A stretch of DNA of 64,000 bases. It comes from Paeniglutamicibacter psychrophenolicus. Lineage in GTDB: Bacteria > Actinomycetota > Actinomycetes > Actinomycetales > Micrococcaceae. Below, in pieces: positions 8,838 to 17,830 of this stretch. The translations under genes and the position numbers were made by a program. Each line of letters opens with the position of its first letter. Position 1 is the stretch's first letter. A model generated the notes under the pieces. It did not search any database. It saw nothing but the letters and a program-made list of their open reading frames with translations, and was not told where the DNA came from. The DNA is taken from the NCBI RefSeq assembly GCF_017876575.1, contig NZ_JAGIOE010000001.1, positions 3,638,443-3,702,442 of the forward strand. Direction: 5' to 3'.

Positions 8838-9145
8838 CGAACCGGCCTGAACGGCCAAGGGTCCCGCCTGCCGGACGCTCCCCGCGGCCGGCAGGCGGGA
8901 TTTTTGCGTGTGCGCGGCCCGAACGCCACCGGGCAGTGGCCGCGAAAGTTGTCGTAGGTGGTGTGCCCCAACAACAACGCGTCGGATCCCTGGATCTCGA
9001 CGACCAGCCTCTCGTTGGATTCCTGGTCGCCGTACGGTGCCTCCCACCCGGCGTATTCGACGTCCCCGTCGTGTGCGCTGGGGCCCCCGTTTGCCTGGAA
9101 CACGCCATCGAGCGTGATGTTCATGTTGACGTGCGGCTCTCCCAT
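8834..9145 (-). pseudogene. Truncated dihydrofolate-reductase-family (RibD C-terminal fold) gene
   Basis: From ATG at 9145, with GAGGAG eight bases upstream, the frame reads MGEPHVNMNITLDGVFQANG, and later 'LLLGHTTYDNFRGHCP'. These are the first strand and the NADPH-binding turn of the RibD C-terminal/DHFR-like family. Such proteins run about 180-200 residues; here only about 80 are family-like, then the frame continues through a terminator stem as low-complexity Arg/Pro sequence. The 3' half has been lost. The good ribosome-binding site suggests recent decay or a short product; the former is more likely. Confidence 0.65.
8862..8905 (+). terminator. Strong rho-independent terminator
   Basis: A perfect 13-bp stem (TCCCGCCTGCCGG at 8862-8874 with 8888-8900) is followed directly by TTTTT. 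It ends the zinc-finger-like gene and may also act on the truncated leftward reductase gene, whose last codons run through it. Confidence 0.9.
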
Positions 9146-9333
9146 GTCGCCATCTCCTCGTCGTTCCTCTCGCACCCGTCGGCACTCGTCGGCGCCCAAA
9201 CACTGCCGGTATCCGAGTGGCCTGCCCGGTCCGCCATGTCCGGGCCCCCGCTTGGGGTGGCCCCCTTCGCTCCGGTGCCGAGGTGCACGCCACCAATGAA
9301 CCCGGGTGCCTCGCGGGCATCGGTCCCGGGTCT

Positions 9334-10539
9334 TCAATGGACCGCGGACGAGACCTCCCATCCCCGAAGGTTCGGCCACGCAATGGCCGCGCAGATGATG
9401 AACACCAAGGATCCCGCCAGGAATGGCACCGCCAGATCGAACACCGTAGCGAGCAGGCCGCCGAGGCCGGCTCCGATGGCGAGCCCGGCAAGGCCGAACA
9501 ACTTCGAAACCGCATTGACCCGTCCGCGCAGCCGATCCGGCACCAGGCGTTGGCGCAGGGAGCCGACGCAGACGCTGAAGACCACGGCATGCAGGATGTA
9601 GGTGGCCAAGAACAATCCGGCCACCCACGGGACATCGGTCAGGAAGATCGCCAGGAGGCTGGCCGCGCCCACCAGCAGGCTGCCGGCGGTGGTGGCGGCA
9701 TACCCGATCCTGCGCCGCAGCGGCGCCACCACCACCGCTCCGGCCAGCCCGCCGAGTGCCGACGCCGAAAGCAGGATCCCGTAGCCGGCGGACCCCAGGT
9801 CCAGGACGTCGCGCGCGAAAAGGACAAGGATCGAGAACTGCATCATGTACGCGACGCTCGCCAACCCGCCGATGACCGCCAACGTGCGCAGCAGCGGGTG
9901 CCTGGCCAGCCATGTTGCGCCCTCGACGACTTCCCGGTGCAGCGCCATCCGGGGCCCGGACTGCCGTGCGGGACGGAAGGTGCCCGCCAGGCCAAGGAAG
10001 AGCAGCGCGGCCGACGCGTACGCCCCGGCGGTGGCGGCGAGGGGCAATGCCATGGCCGCGGCGAACATCAACCCGCCAAACGGCGGACCGATGAACTCGT
10101 CGGCGACCAGCTGGGTGGCGGAAATCCGGCTGTTGGCCCGATCCAGGTCCTTGCTGCCCACCAGCGACGGGAGGATGGTCAGGGCCGAGTTGTCCGCGGC
10201 CGTTTCCAGGAGCCCGATCAGGGCAAAGGCCACGTATAGTGCGGGCACCGACTCCGTTCCGGTGGCCACCAGCGCGGCCAGCGCCGCCAGCAGGACGCTT
10301 CGGCCCAGGTTGGAGATCCAGAGGATGGTTTTTCGGTCCATCCGGTCGACGATGGCGCCAACGGGCAGGACCACCAGGAACTTGGCCACCGAGTACACCA
10401 TGGACAGTCCCGCGACCAGCAACGGGTTCGTCGTCAGCGCCGTCGCCAACAGCGGAATCGCGATGTAGCTGATGCCGTCGCCGAAGTTCGAGGCGGCAGT
10501 GCCTGCCCACAATCTTCCGTATCCCCTCCCCAGCGACAT
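9334..10539 (-). CDS. MFS transporter, drug-efflux-like
   Basis: 401 residues starting at MSLGRGYGRLWAG, with TAGGA about ten bases upstream; an earlier Met in the frame would add Pro/Arg-rich sequence not typical of the family. Twelve hydrophobic segments can be traced. The loop between helices 2 and 3 has 'GAIVDRMDRKT', the MFS signature form, and a second copy-like motif 'VPDRLRGRVNAV' lies in the C-terminal half. This is the enterobactin-exporter/macrolide-efflux type (MFS_3-like). It probably exports a small molecule; substrate unknown. It stands alone, read leftward. Confidence 0.85.
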   Translation of the reverse strand: MSLGRGYGRLWAGTAASNFGDGISYIAIPLLATALTTNPLLVAGLSMVYSVAKFLVVLPVGAIVDRMDRKTILWISNLGRSVLLAALAALVATGTESVPALYVAFALIGLLETAADNSALTILPSLVGSKDLDRANSRISATQLVADEFIGPPFGGLMFAAAMALPLAATAGAYASAALLFLGLAGTFRPARQSGPRMALHREVVEGATWLARHPLLRTLAVIGGLASVAYMMQFSILVLFARDVLDLGSAGYGILLSASALGGLAGAVVVAPLRRRIGYAATTAGSLLVGAASLLAIFLTDVPWVAGLFLATYILHAVVFSVCVGSLRQRLVPDRLRGRVNAVSKLFGLAGLAIGAGLGGLLATVFDLAVPFLAGSLVFIICAAIAWPNLRGWEVSSAVH

Positions 10540-10732
10540 GCTGCCAAATCCTACAGGCGCTTCCGCCGCCCGCTGGACCGGGCCACGCGGGGGCCGGCCG
10601 GTTTCGCGTCCGCACGGGAAGCGAGCCCCATGCCCCGGGCCCCGCCCAGGCAAGACGTGGATCCATCGTCCCGCGGGCGGTTCCATACCCGGCACAGGTC
10701 CCGTTTGACGTTGGTTGCTGGATACTGGGGCG

Positions 10733-11257
10733 ATGACACTGGACGATCAGCTCGAGGGGATCTTCGAGGCCCGCGACCGGAACAACATGCAGCCCACCAT
10801 CGAAGCACTCTTGCCGATCCTGGAGAAGCACCCCGGCAACCCGCGGGTCCTCTACGAAGTGGGCGGTGCCTACGACACGGCGGGAGAGGAAAGCGCCGCG
10901 GCGTCGTTTTACGAGCGCGCCCTTGACGCGGGGCTGTCGGGCGACCTGCTGCGCCGATGCCATCTGCAGTACGGATCCACTTTGCGGAACCTCGGCGAAT
11001 TCGCCCGCTCGGCGGAGGTCTTCGAGCGCGCCCGGGCGCAGTTCCCGGATTCTCCGTCGCTGGCCGTCTTCGAGGCGATCTCCCTCCATGCGTGCGGTCG
11101 GCTCGACGAGGCCGTCGCGGCATTGCTCGACGTGGTCGCCGCCGGCATGCATTCCCCGGACCTGGAGCGGTACAAGCCCGCCATCCTCGGCAACGCCGCC
11201 CACATCCGCTCCCTGGCCGACGGGCCGAACCCCGCCCACCGTCCTGACGGCCGATAG
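10733..11257 (+). CDS. Tetratricopeptide-repeat protein
   Basis: 174 residues from ATG at 10733; a TTG six codons upstream has no ribosome-binding site. At least three TPR-like helical hairpins are visible: 'VLYEVGGAYDTAGEESAAASFYERALDAG', then 'QYGSTLRNLGEFARSAEVFERARAQFP', then 'VFEAISLHACGRLDEAVAALLDVV'. These scaffold protein-protein contacts in the cytoplasm. No catalytic domain is attached. It is a conserved single-domain actinobacterial protein whose partner I cannot name. It is divergent from the MFS gene. Confidence 0.82.
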   Translation: MTLDDQLEGIFEARDRNNMQPTIEALLPILEKHPGNPRVLYEVGGAYDTAGEESAAASFYERALDAGLSGDLLRRCHLQYGSTLRNLGEFARSAEVFERARAQFPDSPSLAVFEAISLHACGRLDEAVAALLDVVAAGMHSPDLERYKPAILGNAAHIRSLADGPNPAHRPDGR

Positions 11258-11263
11258 CCGCCC

Positions 11264-11303
11264 GGCGGCGCCGGGCGGGGACGGGCGGCGCCGGGCGGGG
11301 ACG
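11264..11303. repeat. Two tandem copies of a 20-bp GC-only-like unit
   Basis: The unit GGCGGCGCCGGGCGGGGACG is present at 11264-11283 and again, unchanged, at 11284-11303, just after the TPR gene stop. It is probably a replication-slippage duplication. Confidence 0.8.
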
Positions 11304-11348
11304 GGACGCGCCAGCCGGCCCCGCGGGGAGAACAGCTAGGCTGGCGGC

Positions 11349-11852
11349 ATGATGACGGAACCGGCGCTTGCTCGTTCCCGCACGGTGCGGGCCGCCCTGG
11401 CGGGATTCGGGCTGGTGGCCGGTTACGCGGTCGTCGGTGCGCTGCAGATCCTGGTCTGGAACCCCTTGGCAGCGGTTCCGGGTGCCACGTTGGCCGAGAT
11501 CCGCGCCCAGATGGCCGGTGCCCACGAGTATGCGGGGACGCCCCTGGTGGTGGCGTGGGCGCTCACCGGAATCCTGCTTGGTGCAGGGGTGCTGGTCGCG
11601 GCGCTGCGGCGGAAGATCTCGGCCGCCGGCGCCACGACGCTGTCCCTGCTGTTCATCGTGCTCGGTGCCCCGTCGCTGATGGTCGCGTCGTTCCCATCGG
11701 GGATCGGCCTTGCCGACACCTTCGGCATCTCCGGCCGCGACCATGCCCCGTGGGGCGGTGTTCTTTACCTGGCCAGCGCCGCGGCGTTGCTTCTCCTGGT
11801 GCTCTTTCGGGTGCGCAATCACCCAAGGCCGACACCGATGTCGCTCGAGTGA
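11349..11852 (+). CDS. Four-helix membrane protein, unknown function
   Basis: 167 residues from ATG. Hydrophobic segments at about 14-36, 66-86, 94-112 and 134-154 suggest four membrane helices with both ends in the cytoplasm. The C-terminus is short and polar. A TAGGCT box lies 7 bases upstream, so the transcript may be nearly leaderless. I recognise no family motif. Confidence 0.65.
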   Translation: MMTEPALARSRTVRAALAGFGLVAGYAVVGALQILVWNPLAAVPGATLAEIRAQMAGAHEYAGTPLVVAWALTGILLGAGVLVAALRRKISAAGATTLSLLFIVLGAPSLMVASFPSGIGLADTFGISGRDHAPWGGVLYLASAAALLLLVLFRVRNHPRPTPMSLE

Positions 11853-11882
11853 TTCCGGAGCGCAATTCTCCCGGCCCGGGGG

Positions 11883-12263
11883 TCATCCCTGGTTCTTCTG
11901 GTCCTGGACGGTTCGAGAGAGCAGGCAGAACTCGTTGCCCTCGGGGTCGGCCAGGACCACCCAGCTGACGTCCGGCCCCTGCCCCACGTCGGTGCGCCGC
12001 GCACCCAGGGCGAGCAGGCGCTCCAGCTCCTGCGCGGTCGAGACCCCGTCGGCACGCAGGTCGAAGTGCAACCGGTTTTTCACGCTCTTGGGCTCGGGCA
12101 CCGCGAACACATCGATGGAAGGCCTGCTCCCGTCCGGCGGTCCGATGCCGATGCCCTCGTCGTCTTCCTCGAGCACGCGCCAGTGAAGGACGGCGCACCA
12201 GAAATCCGCCACCACCCGTGGATTTCTCGCATCGATGGCAATGGCAGCTAGTCGACTGGTCAT
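11883..12263 (-). CDS. VOC (glyoxalase/bleomycin-resistance fold) family protein
   Basis: 126 residues from ATG. 'IAIDARNPRVVADFWCAVLHW' at the start and 'VVLADPEGNEFCLLS' at the end are the paired beta-alpha-beta elements of the vicinal oxygen chelate fold in the Glyoxalase_6-like actinobacterial group. A central 'NRLHFDLRA' supplies the internal His and acid. These proteins bind or modify small molecules, but many have no assigned substrate. Alone and leftward; its stop is 30 bases from the end of the convergent membrane-protein gene. Confidence 0.82.
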   Translation of the reverse strand: MTSRLAAIAIDARNPRVVADFWCAVLHWRVLEEDDEGIGIGPPDGSRPSIDVFAVPEPKSVKNRLHFDLRADGVSTAQELERLLALGARRTDVGQGPDVSWVVLADPEGNEFCLLSRTVQDQKNQG

Positions 12264-12420
12264 GGCCACACGATAGCCGTTCGGGCCCGGCCACGGAACA
12301 GCCCCGGCGCGGGCGGGGCTGTCGGGGCATCGCACCTGGGGCGGCCGGTGCGTCGTGGACGGCGAAGGCCCCGCCCGGTCGCAGCGGGCAACCGGCGGGG
12401 CCCTCATCGAGCGTGGTGGA
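12263..12420 (-). other. Spacer between mnmA and the VOC gene
   Basis: About 157 bases, with a G/C-rich stem: GGCCCCGCC near 12367-12375 against GGCGGGGCC near 12394-12402. It lies after the mnmA stop and is probably that operon's terminator; exact pairing was not computed. Confidence 0.45.
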
Positions 12421-13557
12421 TCAGGAAACGAGCGTCGGGTCCCAGGCGGTGGAGCGGGCCGAGTCGATGGTCGCCTGGCCCAGCACGCGGGTGCCCTGGT
12501 AGATGACCATGGTCTGGCCCGGGGCCACCCCGCGCATCGGCTCGATGAGCGTGGCGACCAGGACGTTGGTGCCGTCCTCCTGCGCTTCGACGCGGGCGCG
12601 GGCGTCGACAGGGTCCCCGTGCGCGCGCACCTGGACCATGCAGTCGAACTCGATGCCGGCGGACGCATCGGCGATCGGCAGGCCCGCCCAGGAGATGCGG
12701 ATGCCGCGCAGCTCGTCGACAGCCAGCAGGGCCTCGGGGCCGACGATGACCTTGTTTTCCTTCGGGCGGATCTCCAGCACGAAGCGCGGCTTGCCGTCGG
12801 CTGCAGGGGTGCCCAGCTTCAGGCCCTTGCGCTGTCCCACGGTGAAGGCGTGGGCGCCCTCGTGCTCGCCCAGCGGCTTGCCTTCCTGGTCCACGATCGC
12901 ACCGGGGGTCATGTCGATGCGTTCGGCCAGCCAGCCGCGGGTGTCCCCGTCGGGGATGAAGCAGATGTCGTGGCTGTCGGGTTTGTTGGCCACCGAGAGC
13001 CCGCGGGCCTCGGCCTCGGCGCGGACCTCCGCCTTGGAGGGGGTGTCGGCCAGCGGGAAGATGCAGTGGTCCAGCTGTTCGTGCGTGAGCACGCCCAGCA
13101 CGTAGGACTGGTCCTTGGCCCAGTCGGCGGCGCGGTGCAGCTCCGGGTTCCCTTCGGTATCGCGGATGACCTTGGCGTAGTGGCCGGTGCAGACCGCGTC
13201 GAAGCCCAGCGCGATGGCCTTTTCGAGCAGCGCGGCGAACTTGATGCGTTCGTTGCAGCGCATGCAGGGGTTCGGGGTGCGCCCGGCCTCGTACTCGGAG
13301 ATGAAGTCGTCGACCACGTCCTCCTTGAAGCGCTCGGAGAAGTCCCACACGTAGTACGGGATCCCGAGCTTGTCGCAGGCGCGCCAGGCGTCGTTGGAGT
13401 CCTCGACGGTGCAGCAGCCGCGCGAGCCGGTGCGCAGGGTGCCGGGCATGCGGGACAGGGCCAGGTGCACGCCGACGACCTCGTGGCCGGCATCGACCGC
13501 TCGCGCCGCCGCAACGGCCGAGTCGACCCCGCCGCTCATTGCTGCCAAAACCTTCAT
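12421..13557 (-). CDS. mnmA: tRNA-specific 2-thiouridylase MnmA
   Basis: 378 residues, the usual length. The PP-loop ATP motif SGGVDS is at residues 8-13. The two catalytic cysteines are in NPCMRC (Cys98) and in DICFIPDG (Cys199), matching E. coli Cys102 and Cys199. The enzyme adenylates U34 of tRNA-Lys, tRNA-Glu and tRNA-Gln and inserts sulfur to give 2-thiouridine. The sulfur donor is supplied by a cysteine desulfurase, and one is encoded immediately upstream, overlapping by 4 bases. Cytoplasmic. Confidence 0.97.
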   Translation of the reverse strand: MKVLAAMSGGVDSAVAAARAVDAGHEVVGVHLALSRMPGTLRTGSRGCCTVEDSNDAWRACDKLGIPYYVWDFSERFKEDVVDDFISEYEAGRTPNPCMRCNERIKFAALLEKAIALGFDAVCTGHYAKVIRDTEGNPELHRAADWAKDQSYVLGVLTHEQLDHCIFPLADTPSKAEVRAEAEARGLSVANKPDSHDICFIPDGDTRGWLAERIDMTPGAIVDQEGKPLGEHEGAHAFTVGQRKGLKLGTPAADGKPRFVLEIRPKENKVIVGPEALLAVDELRGIRISWAGLPIADASAGIEFDCMVQVRAHGDPVDARARVEAQEDGTNVLVATLIEPMRGVAPGQTMVIYQGTRVLGQATIDSARSTAWDPTLVS

Positions 13558-14789
13558 CGTGTGAACCCTGTCCCTGCTGTTTGGATGCTGCTGACTTGTG
13601 CGGCCATGCCGGCCTTTTTTGCGCGCGCGTATGCCTCGGGCAACGCGGCCACCAAGGTCTCAACGTCGGCGGCGCTCGATGTATGCCCGAGCGTGAAGCG
13701 CTGGGCGCCGCGGGCGGTTTCCTCGTCCCGGCCCATGGCCAGCAACACGTGGGAGGGCCGCGGCACCCCGGCGGTGCAGGCCGAGCCCGTGGAGGAGTGC
13801 ACCCCGAGCATGTCCAGCACGAAAAGCAGCGAGTCGCCCTCGCAGCCCGGGAAGGTGAAGTGCGCGTTGCCCGGAAGCCGGGTGCCGGCGTGCGACGGAT
13901 CCGCGGTGCCGTTGAAGACCGCCTCGGGGATGCGCTCGTGCACCCCGGCGACCAGTGCGTCGCGCAGGGAGGCCAGGCGTTCGGTTTCGGCGGCCAGGTT
14001 GGCCGTGGTCTCGGTGGCCGCCGCGGCGAAACCCGCAGCCGCGGCGGCGTTCAGGGTGCCCGAGCGCAGCGCGCGTTCGTGCCCGCCGCCGTGCTGGATG
14101 GGGGTCAGGACCGTGTCGCGGCGCACGAAGAGGGCACCGATGCCCACCGGTCCGCCGATCTTGTGCCCGGACACGGCCATGGTCGCCAGGCCGGAATCGG
14201 CGAAGGAGATGGGCAGCGCGGTGAAGGCCTGCACCGCATCGGAATGCACCGGGATGCCGGCCGGTCCGGCGAGCGCGACGACCTCGGCGATCGGCTGGAC
14301 GCTGCCGACCTCGTTGTTGGCCCACATGCAGGTGAGAAGCGCGATGGATGCCGGATCGCGGGCGATTTCGGCGGCGAGCACCTCCAGGTCGATGACCCCG
14401 TCGGAGGTGACCGGCAGCCAGGTGATGGTTGCCCCTTCGTGGGCCTCGAGCCATTCGGCGGTGTCGAGCACCGCGTGGTGCTCGATGACCGGGACCAGGA
14501 TGCGGGTGCGGCGTGCGTCGGCGCCGTTGCGGGCCCAGTACAGGCCCTTGAGCGCGAGGTTGTCCGATTCGGTGCCGCCGGAGGTGAAGATGACTTCCGA
14601 GGCGTGGGCCCCGGCCGCGGCGGCGAGGAGTTCGCGGGATTCCTCCATGACGCGGTGGGCGCGGCGGCCGGCGCCGTGCAACGAGGACGGGTTGCCGGTC
14701 TGGGCCAGTTCATGGGTCATGGCGGCCAGCGCCGCGTCCGACATGGGTGTCGTTGCTGCGTGGTCTAGGTAAATGGGGCTCGTGGACAC
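13554..14789 (-). CDS. Cysteine desulfurase (IscS/NifS family)
   Basis: 411 residues. 'YLDHAATTP' at the start, the PLP-binding Lys in SGHK (Lys210), and the persulfide-forming Cys in STGSACTAG (Cys338) are all in place. It removes sulfur from cysteine and passes it to acceptors. The 4-base overlap with mnmA points to a dedicated role in tRNA thiolation, perhaps also Fe-S assembly; no iscU or suf partner lies here. First gene of the pair, leftward. Confidence 0.95.
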   Translation of the reverse strand: MSTSPIYLDHAATTPMSDAALAAMTHELAQTGNPSSLHGAGRRAHRVMEESRELLAAAAGAHASEVIFTSGGTESDNLALKGLYWARNGADARRTRILVPVIEHHAVLDTAEWLEAHEGATITWLPVTSDGVIDLEVLAAEIARDPASIALLTCMWANNEVGSVQPIAEVVALAGPAGIPVHSDAVQAFTALPISFADSGLATMAVSGHKIGGPVGIGALFVRRDTVLTPIQHGGGHERALRSGTLNAAAAAGFAAAATETTANLAAETERLASLRDALVAGVHERIPEAVFNGTADPSHAGTRLPGNAHFTFPGCEGDSLLFVLDMLGVHSSTGSACTAGVPRPSHVLLAMGRDEETARGAQRFTLGHTSSAADVETLVAALPEAYARAKKAGMAAQVSSIQTAGTGFTR

Positions 14790-14911
14790 CGAACAATTCT
14801 AGCCGTGTTGCGGGGTCCCGGGGCGGAGTGATTGCTCACAGCTTGCCCGGGGCCCCGGCCCGGGGCCTGCGCGCTCCCCGCATCGGCTGCCGCCGGGTCC
14901 TCGGGGACCTT

Positions 14912-15823
14912 CTAGTTCTGTTCCCCGCCGAAGTATTCCCCGGCCAGTTCCTCCGGGTCGAAGGGCACGGTGTCGGCCTCGGGCAGTTCGTTGCGGGTGT
15001 CCCCGGCCGCGTCGAGCCGCGAGTCGGCCTCGACCTCCCAGGCTTCCAGTGCCGCGCAGCCCAGCAGCGCGTCGATGAGCGCGCGGGGGCCCCCGACGAT
15101 GGTGGAGTCCTCGTAGAGTTCGGTGCTCATCAGCCACTTGCGGTCCATCGGCCAGGCCAGGTTGGGCGACTGGCGTTGCTCCCCCAGCGAGGTCCGTGCC
15201 CACAGCGGGCTGGCCAGGTCCTGCCCGTCCCCGGTGAAGAGGTAGAAGGAGCGGTAGCCGGAGCCGATCTGCAGCGTCGGCGCGTTGCGCACCGCATCGG
15301 AGAATGCCGGGGCCTTGGCCTTGGCCGCGAGCTCGGCGGCGCGCTGGGCGTTTTGCTGCGCATCGAGGGCCGGGTCGTCCTCGATGACGACCTCGACCTG
15401 GTCCCCGCCGTGGATGAATGCCAGCCCGTTCCACAGGGCCAGGTGGATCTGCTCCGGTGTGGTGGTGTGCGCGGCAAGCAGCGGGGCCATGGCGCGCAGC
15501 TCGGCGGCACCCAGTCCGTCCCAGCCGGGGGCCTCTCCCTCCCAGGAATCCTCGGCCAGCGGCACCCCGTCCTCGCCGATGCCGGATAGTGCGGCGAATT
15601 GCGCCAGGGCGTGCATGGTGGTTCCGCGCCGTGCGGCGATCTGTTCCCAGCGCACCGGCTGCCCGTCGGGGCCCATCGCCGGGTGGAAGATCCTCGCGTA
15701 GGCCTGAAAGCCGCGCGGGACCTGCCCCGCGACGAGGTTTGCGGTGTCCGCATCCCGTCCTTGTTCCTGCAGTGCCGCAACGATCCACGCACCGGCATCC
15801 GGGGCCGTGAAGTTCAAAGTCAT
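14912..15823 (-). CDS. Conserved actinobacterial protein of unknown function
   Basis: 303 residues from ATG. No signal peptide or membrane helix is seen. The sequence is rich in Trp and acidic residues, with 'QVPRGFQAYARIFHPA' near the N-terminus, 'LALWNGLAFIHGGDQVEV' in the centre and 'NLAWPMDRKWLMSTELYEDSTIVGG' near the C-terminus. It looks like a globular cytosolic protein found across Arthrobacter relatives. I cannot assign a function. Confidence 0.7.
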   Translation of the reverse strand: MTLNFTAPDAGAWIVAALQEQGRDADTANLVAGQVPRGFQAYARIFHPAMGPDGQPVRWEQIAARRGTTMHALAQFAALSGIGEDGVPLAEDSWEGEAPGWDGLGAAELRAMAPLLAAHTTTPEQIHLALWNGLAFIHGGDQVEVVIEDDPALDAQQNAQRAAELAAKAKAPAFSDAVRNAPTLQIGSGYRSFYLFTGDGQDLASPLWARTSLGEQRQSPNLAWPMDRKWLMSTELYEDSTIVGGPRALIDALLGCAALEAWEVEADSRLDAAGDTRNELPEADTVPFDPEELAGEYFGGEQN

Positions 15824-15931
15824 TCACTCAGGGTACCCATGCGCGGGGCCGCACGCTCGCCGAACATCCGGCCGGGCGGCATCCGGGGTCGGCCCAATCC
15901 ACGCAAATCCTTCTAAAACTGGTAAGAATGG

Positions 15932-15937
15932 TATAAC
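15932..15937 (+). promoter_or_regulatory. Candidate -10 element for the folP2-ribD pair
   Basis: TATAAC sits 21 bases before the start codon and is unusually AT-rich for this genome. An imperfect TTCT...AGAA repeat (15911-15928) lies just upstream where a regulator might bind. AAGGAG at 15948-15953 is the ribosome-binding site. No convincing -35 box is seen. Confidence 0.4.
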
Positions 15938-15958
15938 AGATCCCCGCAAGGAGCCCGC

Positions 15959-16927
15959 ATGAGCATGTACCTTCCAGCCCTCCGCCACCCGGTCCACCGC
16001 TTTGCGCACCGGAGCATCGATTTCAGCTCGCAGATCGCGCTGATGGCCATCATCAACCGCACCCCCGACAGCTTCTACGATTCCGGGGCCACCTTTGCCC
16101 TGGCCTCCGCGGTGGACGCCGCCTTGGATGCGGTGCACGCCGGCGCCGACTGGATCGACATCGGCGGGGTGCCCTTCTCCCCCGGGCCCGCCCTGTCCTG
16201 GCAGGAGGAAGCCCAGCGGATCGTCCCGGTCATCGAGGCGGTTCGCGCCCACAGCGACGTGATCATCTCCGCCGACACGTTCCTGCCTGAGGTTGCCGCC
16301 GCGGCCCTGGCCGCCGGTGCCGATGTCATCAACGACACCACCGGGCTGAGCAACCCGGAACTCGGTGCCGTGGTCGCCGAGGCCGGGGCGCACCTGGTCA
16401 TCACCCACTCGCTGGCCGCCCCGCGGACCGTCTACCCGCGCCCGCGCTACAAGGACGTGGTGGGAGAGGTCGCCGCATACCTGCGCGAAAAGGTCGGCTT
16501 CGCCCGGTCCCTGGGGATCGGCGAGGACAAGATCATCGTTGACCCCGGGCACGACCTGAACAAGAACACCCGCCACACCCTGGCCATCACCGCCGGGTTC
16601 GAGGCCATCGCCGCGCTGGGCTACCCGAGCCTTGCGGCGGTGTCCAACAAGGACTTCATCGGCGAGACCCTCGATGCACCCAAGGCCGAGCGCACCGCCG
16701 GGTCGATGGCCGCGGCCACGATGTGCATCATGAACGGGGCGCGGATCATCCGCATGCACAACGTCCCCGAATCGGTCTCCACCATCCGGATGTTGGAGGC
16801 GGCCATGGGATGGCGCGAACCGGCGTACCTGGCGCACAACATGGGGGATGTCAATGCGCCGGCCCACCCCGGGGCCCTGGGAGCCGCCGGCAACACCGTG
16901 CGCGTGGCGGCCCGGGAGAACGCCTGA
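15959..16927 (+). CDS. Dihydropteroate synthase homologue, FolP2 type
   Basis: 322 residues from ATG, with AAGGAG upstream. The DHPS pterin-binding barrel is clear: 'LMAIINRTPDSFYDSGATF' (loop 1), 'ADWIDIGG', 'SADTFLPEVAAAAL', 'ADVINDTTG', 'IIVDPGHDLNKN' and 'AVSNKDFIGETLDAP'. The wording NRTPDSFYD and SNKD..GETL matches the mycobacterial FolP2 branch rather than FolP1; FolP2 of M. tuberculosis is reported not to replace a true DHPS. So the reaction may differ from joining pABA to the pterin pyrophosphate. Its stop overlaps the next start by one base (TGATG), coupling it to a RibD-fold reductase. Confidence 0.85.
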   Translation: MSMYLPALRHPVHRFAHRSIDFSSQIALMAIINRTPDSFYDSGATFALASAVDAALDAVHAGADWIDIGGVPFSPGPALSWQEEAQRIVPVIEAVRAHSDVIISADTFLPEVAAAALAAGADVINDTTGLSNPELGAVVAEAGAHLVITHSLAAPRTVYPRPRYKDVVGEVAAYLREKVGFARSLGIGEDKIIVDPGHDLNKNTRHTLAITAGFEAIAALGYPSLAAVSNKDFIGETLDAPKAERTAGSMAAATMCIMNGARIIRMHNVPESVSTIRMLEAAMGWREPAYLAHNMGDVNAPAHPGALGAAGNTVRVAARENA

Positions 16928-17670
16928 TGCGCAGGCTGCTTCCCGCCCCCGCCCCGGACCCCGACGATCGGCAGCTGCTTGACTGGTACGCGCCCGGCGG
17001 CGGCACCGAGCCCTTCGTCCGTTTCAACTTCGTCAGCTCGACCGACGGGGCCGCAAGCATCGAGGGGCTCTCCGGGGCGTTGGGCACCGCACCGGACCAT
17101 CGCGTGTTCATGCTGCTGCGCCGGCTGGCCGATGCCATTGTCGTCGGCGCCGGGACCATCCGCGCCGAGGGCTACGAGGGCGAGCTGCTCGATGCCGCCT
17201 CGCGCGCCTGGCGCCTGGCGCACGGGATGCCCGAGCGCCCGCTGCTCGTGGTCGTCTCCGGCCGCCTGGACCTGGATGCGCACAGCGAACTGTTCACCAA
17301 GAACCCCGGGAAGATCCTGTTGCTGGGCTCCGGTTCGGCCGATCCGGGGCGCGCCGCGGCCCTGGGCGCGGTGGCCGAGGTCGTCTCGGCGCAGGCCCCC
17401 GGACCCGCGATCGACCCGCGCTGGATCATCGAGACCCTGCATGCCCGTGGCCTGCGCGTGATCCATTCCGAGGGCGGACCCACGCTGCTGGCCGATTTCC
17501 AGCGCGCGGACGCGCTCGACAGCCTGTGCGTGACCTACTCCCCCGTGCTGGCCGGCGGCGACGGGCCCCGGATCGCCCGGGGGCACCAGGGCGATGAACC
17601 CCGGCAGCTGGGGCTGAACCTGCTGCTGGAGGAGGACGGCACCCTGCTGGCCGAATACCGCCGGCGCTGA
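16927..17670 (+). CDS. RibD C-terminal/dihydrofolate-reductase-fold reductase
   Basis: 247 residues. 'VRFNFVSSTDGAASIEG', 'DAIVVGAGTIRAEGYEG', 'RPLLVVVSGRLDLD' and 'LRVIHSEGGPTLLADF' are the NADPH and substrate motifs of the pyrimidine-reductase/DHFR-like family, and no deaminase domain is attached. The related M. tuberculosis protein Rv2671 can act as an alternative dihydrofolate reductase, so a folate or pterin role alongside the coupled FolP2 homologue is plausible. That link is inference; a flavin-pathway role is the alternative. Confidence 0.85.
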   Translation: MRRLLPAPAPDPDDRQLLDWYAPGGGTEPFVRFNFVSSTDGAASIEGLSGALGTAPDHRVFMLLRRLADAIVVGAGTIRAEGYEGELLDAASRAWRLAHGMPERPLLVVVSGRLDLDAHSELFTKNPGKILLLGSGSADPGRAAALGAVAEVVSAQAPGPAIDPRWIIETLHARGLRVIHSEGGPTLLADFQRADALDSLCVTYSPVLAGGDGPRIARGHQGDEPRQLGLNLLLEEDGTLLAEYRRR

Positions 17671-17830
17671 AAGCCGCGCTCCGGGCCCGGGGCCGGGGCA
17701 CCCACACAGCAAACCAGCACCCGGAACCGGTAGGATCGCTGGAGCGATACCGGGCTTCGGACCCGGCGCGCCCCCGAGTCCAGGGACCTGCACCCCTGCC
17801 CTCCCGCACCCCGAACCGAAAGGCGGCCAC

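Noticed and set aside
9146-11239. Leftward ORF fusing the truncated reductase to the MFS antisense frames
   Set aside because: It runs through the TPR and MFS genes in other frames with no coding signature; only its last ~104 codons show a family match.
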